A stretch of DNA of 33,421 nucleotides. Origin: JADJNW01 sp964517145. Its GTDB lineage: Bacteria; Bacteroidota; Bacteroidia; Chitinophagales; Saprospiraceae. Position 1 is the first letter of the stretch. The number at the start of each line of letters is the position of its first letter. Under the pieces are notes generated by a model. It saw only the letters and a program-made list of their open reading frames with translations, ran no database searches and had not been told where the DNA came from. The DNA is taken from positions 1-33,421 of the forward strand of contig CAZFBN010000049.1 of the NCBI GenBank assembly GCA_964517145.1, read 5' to 3'. Made by a program: the position numbers and the translations under genes. Shown in pieces: positions 29,416 to 33,421 of the stretch.

Positions 29416-30729
29416 ATGAAAAATATGCTACTCATTTTTTGCTTGAGCATTATCACTACAACCCTTTCGGCTCAATTGTATTTCCCGCCCAACACGTCTG
29501 GCGTTTGGGACACGATTGCGCCATCCAATTTAGGATGGTGTCAAGATAAAATTGATCGGCTTTATGATTTTTTAAACTCCAATAATACCAAAGCATTCAT
29601 TTTATTAAAAGATGGAAAGATTGTTTTAGAACAGTATTTTAATGGACATACTGCCTCTTCAAATTGGTATTGGGCTTCAGCGGGCAAAACCCTCACTGCA
29701 TTCATGGTTGGAATGGCACAACAGGAAAATTATTTGAGCATTACGGATAAAACCTCGACTTATCTTGGGCAGGGCTGGACGAGTTGTACGCCCACTCAGG
29801 AAGAAAAAATAACGATTTGGCACCAGCTTACCATGACATCGGGCTTAGATGACCGCGTATCTGACCCTTTCTGCACCATAGATACCTGCTTGCAGTATTT
29901 GGCAGATGCTGGGACAAGGTGGGCATATCATAATGGACCTTATACTCTGTTGGATGGCGTAATCGAAAATGCTACGGGACAAACCCTAAATTTATATACC
30001 AATCAAAAAGTTAAAAATCCCATTGGCATGGACGGGCTCTATCTACAACAAGGTTATAATAATGTGTTTTTTAGCACCGCCAGAAGTATGGCTCGGTTTG
30101 GCTTATTGATACTAAACAAGGGAAATTGGAACGGAAAACAGATTTTAACCGATACCAGCTATTTTAATGCAATGGTCAATTCCTCTCAGAATTTGAATGA
30201 ATCATACGGTTATCTGTGGTGGCTAAATGGAAAAAATAGTTATAGAATTCCGCAAACTCAATTTTTGTTTTCCGGCAGCATGAATCCGAATGCCCCAAAT
30301 GATATGATTGCAGCATTAGGAAAAAACGGACAATTTATCAATGTAATTCCTTCTCAAAACATGGTTTGGATAAGAATGGGAGACGCTCCTGACGATTCGC
30401 TGGTGCCATTTACTTATAACGACGATATCTGGGCATTTATTAATGAATTGAATTGTAATACAGTAAATGTTGATGAAAAACAGGTAAATAATTCAAAATT
30501 TTCGGTTTATCCCAATCCCGCCGATGACGTCGTTCGCATACACGCAGATAATAATGTAAGTGGCATTACTAGTTATCACCTTTATAATCCATTAGGAAAA
30601 TTAATACAGCATGGGAAATTTGCAGACAGTCAATATGATTTGGCAACAGGAAATATTCTAAGCGGTTTTTATATATTAAAAATTGAAAATGAAAAGCATA
30701 TTCAAACAATTAAAATAATGAAAAAGTAA
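29416..30729 (+). CDS. Serine hydrolase (beta-lactamase family) with T9SS sorting domain
   Basis: A 437-residue exported enzyme. The signal peptide is MKNMLLIFCLSIITTTLSAQ. The hydrolase domain (about 35-345) belongs to the class C beta-lactamase/penicillin-binding-protein-like serine hydrolases: nucleophile motif SAGK (Ser88, Lys91), YHN (Tyr171-Asn173) and a third motif KNG (303-305) in the usual GKNGQFINVIP setting. The last 75 residues are a type A T9SS sorting domain (FSVYPNPADDVVRI ... GFYILKIENE ... TIKIMKK). It is therefore probably displayed or released outside the cell. Most such proteins are esterases or D-amino peptidases and not resistance enzymes; the substrate is unknown. Four cysteines in the catalytic domain may form disulfides. 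It is monocistronic by appearance. Confidence 0.9.
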   Translation: MKNMLLIFCLSIITTTLSAQLYFPPNTSGVWDTIAPSNLGWCQDKIDRLYDFLNSNNTKAFILLKDGKIVLEQYFNGHTASSNWYWASAGKTLTAFMVGMAQQENYLSITDKTSTYLGQGWTSCTPTQEEKITIWHQLTMTSGLDDRVSDPFCTIDTCLQYLADAGTRWAYHNGPYTLLDGVIENATGQTLNLYTNQKVKNPIGMDGLYLQQGYNNVFFSTARSMARFGLLILNKGNWNGKQILTDTSYFNAMVNSSQNLNESYGYLWWLNGKNSYRIPQTQFLFSGSMNPNAPNDMIAALGKNGQFINVIPSQNMVWIRMGDAPDDSLVPFTYNDDIWAFINELNCNTVNVDEKQVNNSKFSVYPNPADDVVRIHADNNVSGITSYHLYNPLGKLIQHGKFADSQYDLATGNILSGFYILKIENEKHIQTIKIMKK

Positions 30730-30884
30730 AAATGATGCGCTCGTTAGCACTCCTACTTTCATTTATTTGATGTTGCAAAATACCAAATCAGCCTTATACC
30801 AAACCAATTTGTTTTTAAAATCGTACCAAAAAGTTGATAAACTGCCAATAATATTGCAACTTTACGCACAAAGAAAAACCAAAT

Positions 30885-32246
30885 ATGTCAGAAAGCTTGA
30901 TTTTCCTGTACTTATTGTTCGGTTTATTCATTGGCGGAATCATCGGCTGGCTGATTGCAAAAATCCGTTTTACACGAGGCATCCTCACGTCAGCGGAAGT
31001 GGAAAGTCGTTATGTGTTACGCGAATTGTATGAAAATTTACAACAACAAGCTGATGTGCAAAAAGAGGATTTGCAGGAGAAAAACGAGGAAATCCGGGCG
31101 CTCTCCGCACAACTCACCGCCACTCAGCAGGATTTTAAATATGTAAATGAAAAACTAAATAACCAGCAACAAGAAGTCGAAAAATTACAAAATCAGGCGC
31201 GCATTGAGTTTGAAAACCTCGCCAACCGATTGTTAGAAGAGAAAAGTCAAAAATTTACGGCGCAAAATTCGCAGCAACTCAATGACTTATTACATCCTTT
31301 ACGTGAAAAAATTAAAGATTTTGAAGATTCGATTGAACGGAAATTTATTGACGAAGCCAAAGACCGCATTTCTTTAAAAACCGAAATAGAAAATCTGCGC
31401 CAACTCAATCAGCAACTTAGTCAAGATGCGAATAATCTCGCCACGGCTTTAAAAGGAGATAATAAAACCCAGGGCGACTGGGGCGAATTTCGCCTCGAAT
31501 TATTATTGGAAAAAGCGGGTTTAACCAAAAACATACACTACCGCGCGCAGCCGAGTTTTCTGGATGAAGACGGGCAGCAAAAGCGTCCTGATTTTATTAT
31601 CGAACTGCCTGGGAATAAGCATTTAATACTTGATTCAAAAGTCTCTTTAGTAGCTTACGAGCAATTTTATACTGTCAAAGAAGACGCAGAAAAACAACGC
31701 TGCCTGAAAGCCCATTGCAACAGCCTGCGCCAACACATCAAAGATTTGAGTAGTAAAAATTATCAACATTTATATCAAATTAATGCCCCGGATTATTTAT
31801 TGCTTTTTGTACCCATCGAGCCGGCGTTGAATGCCGCGATTCAATATGATAATAAATTGTTTTTAGATGCGTTAGACCGTAATATTGTGATTGTCACCAC
31901 CTCTACCCTACTCGCCACCATGCGCACGGTGTCGTACCTTTGGAAACAGGAAAAACAAAAAAACAATGTAATGGAAATTGCTCGTCAAAGTGGTTTATTA
32001 TATGACAAATTATGTACATTTGTAGAAGACCTGCGTCTGTTGGGTCAGCGGCTCGATTCCGCACAAGGTGCCTATCATGATGCGATGAATAAATTAACTG
32101 ATTCTCGTAAATACGGTCATACTTTATTAGGTAGGGCAGAAAAAATTAAAGCCCTGGGCGCGAAGACCTCGAAGCAGTTGCCACCGGAATTGTTAGATGA
32201 GCTAAATGATAATGGACTGGAGGAGACTTTAGACGAAAAGCTTTGA
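30885..32246 (+). CDS. rmuC: RmuC family protein
   Basis: A 453-residue protein with an N-terminal membrane helix (about 4-26, FLYLLFGLFIGGIIGWLIA), a long coiled coil (about 35-190; ENLQQQADVQKEDLQEKN, KLNNQQQEVEKLQNQ) and a C-terminal RmuC domain (about 195-425) with GDWGEFRLELLLEKAGL, RPDFIIELPGNKHLILDSK and FVPIEPALNAAI. The PDFII..DSK spacing resembles PD-(D/E)xK nucleases, consistent with the proposal that RmuC limits DNA inversion at short inverted repeats. The length is normal. The start ATG at 30885 leads straight into the membrane helix. It is transcribed alone, with a bidirectional terminator after it. Confidence 0.93.
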   Translation: MSESLIFLYLLFGLFIGGIIGWLIAKIRFTRGILTSAEVESRYVLRELYENLQQQADVQKEDLQEKNEEIRALSAQLTATQQDFKYVNEKLNNQQQEVEKLQNQARIEFENLANRLLEEKSQKFTAQNSQQLNDLLHPLREKIKDFEDSIERKFIDEAKDRISLKTEIENLRQLNQQLSQDANNLATALKGDNKTQGDWGEFRLELLLEKAGLTKNIHYRAQPSFLDEDGQQKRPDFIIELPGNKHLILDSKVSLVAYEQFYTVKEDAEKQRCLKAHCNSLRQHIKDLSSKNYQHLYQINAPDYLLLFVPIEPALNAAIQYDNKLFLDALDRNIVIVTTSTLLATMRTVSYLWKQEKQKNNVMEIARQSGLLYDKLCTFVEDLRLLGQRLDSAQGAYHDAMNKLTDSRKYGHTLLGRAEKIKALGAKTSKQLPPELLDELNDNGLEETLDEKL

Positions 32247-32298
32247 GAACTGCGTTACGTTTATCCTAATCGCATTTATACAAAACTAATTTGACATA

Positions 32299-32329
32299 GC
32301 GTCAAGTAGCACAGACTACTACTTGACGC
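32299..32329. terminator. Bidirectional terminator, perfect 11-bp stem
   Basis: GCGTCAAGTAG (32299-32309) and CTACTTGACGC (32319-32329) enclose a 9-base loop, followed by CGTTTTATTTATTT. It lies between the convergent stops of rmuC (32246) and the leftward gene (32342). Confidence 0.75.
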
Positions 32330-32341
32330 CGTTTTATTTAT

Positions 32342-33241
32342 TTAACGAAATTCGGTCACTATACCGCCAATTTGCTCATAACAATTGCATGCCGGATTCC
32401 AACGAGGCGTGCTGCCCATAATCATTTGCTGGCTTTGTTGCATAAAATTTAGTTCGTTGGTAAACATTTTCATAGCATGATTACTACTCATGTGCCGTAG
32501 TTGTTGCTGCATCTGAGCAATCTGCATTTTATCCTGCGCAGATAAGTTATCGGTCGCACCATAATTCACCTGCGCCATTAGCCGCTCCTGTGGACTCATG
32601 TTTTTCCATTGAATTTGCAAAGCACCAAATTTCAAGGAATATTCCGCAATTTGTTTTTGCTGTTCAGCAGTAAGTTTTTTATAATCTTCCGCTGCTTTTT
32701 TATAAGTGATTTCCTTATTTTTGGCGTCCATCGGCAACATTTTCTTTTTATAAAGCTGGGTTTGTACAAAATAATCGGCATTTAAAAACGCATCCACCAT
32801 ATCGCGAGTCAACGGCGGATTGCCAGGTGCAATCGGCGGATTATTGCGATAATATGTATCCAGCAGCAATTGTGCCTCCGCGTCGCCCTGCTTAGCGTAT
32901 TTCATCGTTTCCAGCAAAATATTAGGCAGCATTTGCATCCGCAATAGTTCGCGTTCTTCTGCCTCTCGTGCCATAAATTGTTCACATAATTCTAGAATAT
33001 TCAAGGTCGTTTGAATTTTTTCCGCGTCCCTTGTTTGCCAATACCCGTGTACAAACTGGCGCAACTTCATTTTTTCGTCGTTATCAAATTCAATGTCAAG
33101 TAGATACGCAATAAATCCCTCGTAGGTAATCAACATTTCAGTGGTGAGCGACGGCGTACTCGCCTGATACCAATTTTGAGTAAAAGTAGTTGTCCAAATG
33201 CAGCAGACTAACAATGCTGCCAAAAACAGTCGGGTTTTCAT
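32342..33241 (-). CDS. Exported helical protein of unknown function
   Basis: A 299-residue protein with a signal peptide if started at 33241 (MKTRLFLAALLVCCIWTTTFTQ). In-frame ATGs at 33247 and 33283 are possible but would place charged residues before it. The mature part is helical: QFVHGYWQTRDAEKIQTTLN, EAQLLLDTYYRNNPP, YKKLTAEQQKQIAEYS. A C-terminal third rich in Met and Gln follows (QMQQQLRHMSSNHAMKMF, MQQSQQMIMGST), then two close cysteines (PACNC). I do not recognise a family. It is probably periplasmic. No enzymatic motif is seen. The gene stands alone, with a shared terminator on its left and a repeat-element end 128 bases upstream. Confidence 0.7.
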   Translation of the reverse strand: MKTRLFLAALLVCCIWTTTFTQNWYQASTPSLTTEMLITYEGFIAYLLDIEFDNDEKMKLRQFVHGYWQTRDAEKIQTTLNILELCEQFMAREAEERELLRMQMLPNILLETMKYAKQGDAEAQLLLDTYYRNNPPIAPGNPPLTRDMVDAFLNADYFVQTQLYKKKMLPMDAKNKEITYKKAAEDYKKLTAEQQKQIAEYSLKFGALQIQWKNMSPQERLMAQVNYGATDNLSAQDKMQIAQMQQQLRHMSSNHAMKMFTNELNFMQQSQQMIMGSTPRWNPACNCYEQIGGIVTEFR

Positions 33242-33368
33242 AATCATGTATTTAATCGGGTGATAAAAAATATTAATTCGCACAGCAAAATGCTATGCCT
33301 TCCTACGAAAAGACAATTTTTATCGCTAAATTTTGGATACGAACAGACAAAAAACCTATTCTAACATA

Positions 33369-33421
33369 GAAGTTGTTTAAAATTAAAGATTTTATTTAAT
33401 ATATAAACTTAGCTGGTATCT
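33369..33421. mobile_element. Left end of a second MITE/IS-like copy, cut by the window edge
   Basis: Positions 33369-33402 match 4206-4239 at 33 of 34 bases (one G/A difference), and weaker similarity continues to the window end (AAAC...GTAT). The three bases before it are ATA. Either a second copy of the 208-bp element or the end of a full insertion sequence begins here. Confidence 0.6.

Noticed and set aside
30767..31033. An 88-codon rightward frame running into rmuC
   Set aside because: It overlaps the rmuC start in another register and has no coding signature.

Overview
The window looks like chromosome from a member of the Bacteroidota, probably a Saprospirales/Chitinophagales-type lineage. 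Three secreted proteins carry C-terminal type IX secretion (T9SS) sorting domains. The few convincing promoters have the Bacteroidota -7 element TAnnTTTG with TTG about 19-20 bases upstream. There is a CarboxypepD_reg-type TonB-dependent receptor, and the order miaB, sigma-54 activator, lptE is one I know from this phylum. Intergenic DNA is AT-rich and full of degenerate short repeats and palindromes. I see no rRNA, tRNA, CRISPR array or intact transposase.

Layout. 1-8.0 kb, all rightward: a WbqC-like protein, a dynamin-like GTPase, a TM2-TPR-SHOCT protein, a small lipoprotein, a DedA-type membrane protein, an unrecognised helical protein and a membrane-anchored phosphotriesterase-like hydrolase. 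8.0-10.9 kb, leftward: two T9SS cargo proteins that share an N-terminal domain. 11.2-17.2 kb, rightward: a TonB-dependent receptor, then miaB, a sigma-54 activator without a sensor domain, and lptE. 17.4-22.1 kb, leftward: an ABC-F ATPase, a PhoB/PhoR-like two-component pair, a DUF4296 lipoprotein and a SixA-like phosphatase. 22.2-23.0 kb, rightward: a short-chain dehydrogenase. 23.0-29.0 kb, leftward: a TlpA-like thiol-disulfide protein, a receiver-glutaredoxin-like-FAD reductase fusion with its partner cNMP-domain histidine kinase, and two tail-less single-stranded DNA-binding proteins. 29.4-32.2 kb, rightward: a T9SS-exported serine hydrolase and RmuC. 32.3-33.3 kb, leftward: an unrecognised exported protein.

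How the genes fit together. Much of the content concerns the cell envelope: LptE (LPS insertion), a TonB receptor, DedA, T9SS cargo, lipoproteins and a TlpA-like protein. There are two signalling modules. One is PhoB/PhoR-like, with genes overlapping by one base. The other is a cNMP-domain kinase 31 bases upstream of a response regulator whose output is a flavoprotein instead of a DNA-binding domain. A DNA-maintenance theme (two short SSBs, RmuC) lies at the right.

Most interesting signals: (1) a 208-bp MITE-like element at 4206-4413 with 16-bp terminal inverted repeats, whose left end recurs almost perfectly at 33369 and runs out of the window; (2) the receiver/flavoprotein fusion, which lacks the redox cysteine pairs in both its glutaredoxin-like and its reductase domain; (3) tandem SSB genes without the acidic C-terminal tail, preceded by three copies of CGTTTGTA at exact 10-bp spacing. 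None of these has been tested against a database here.
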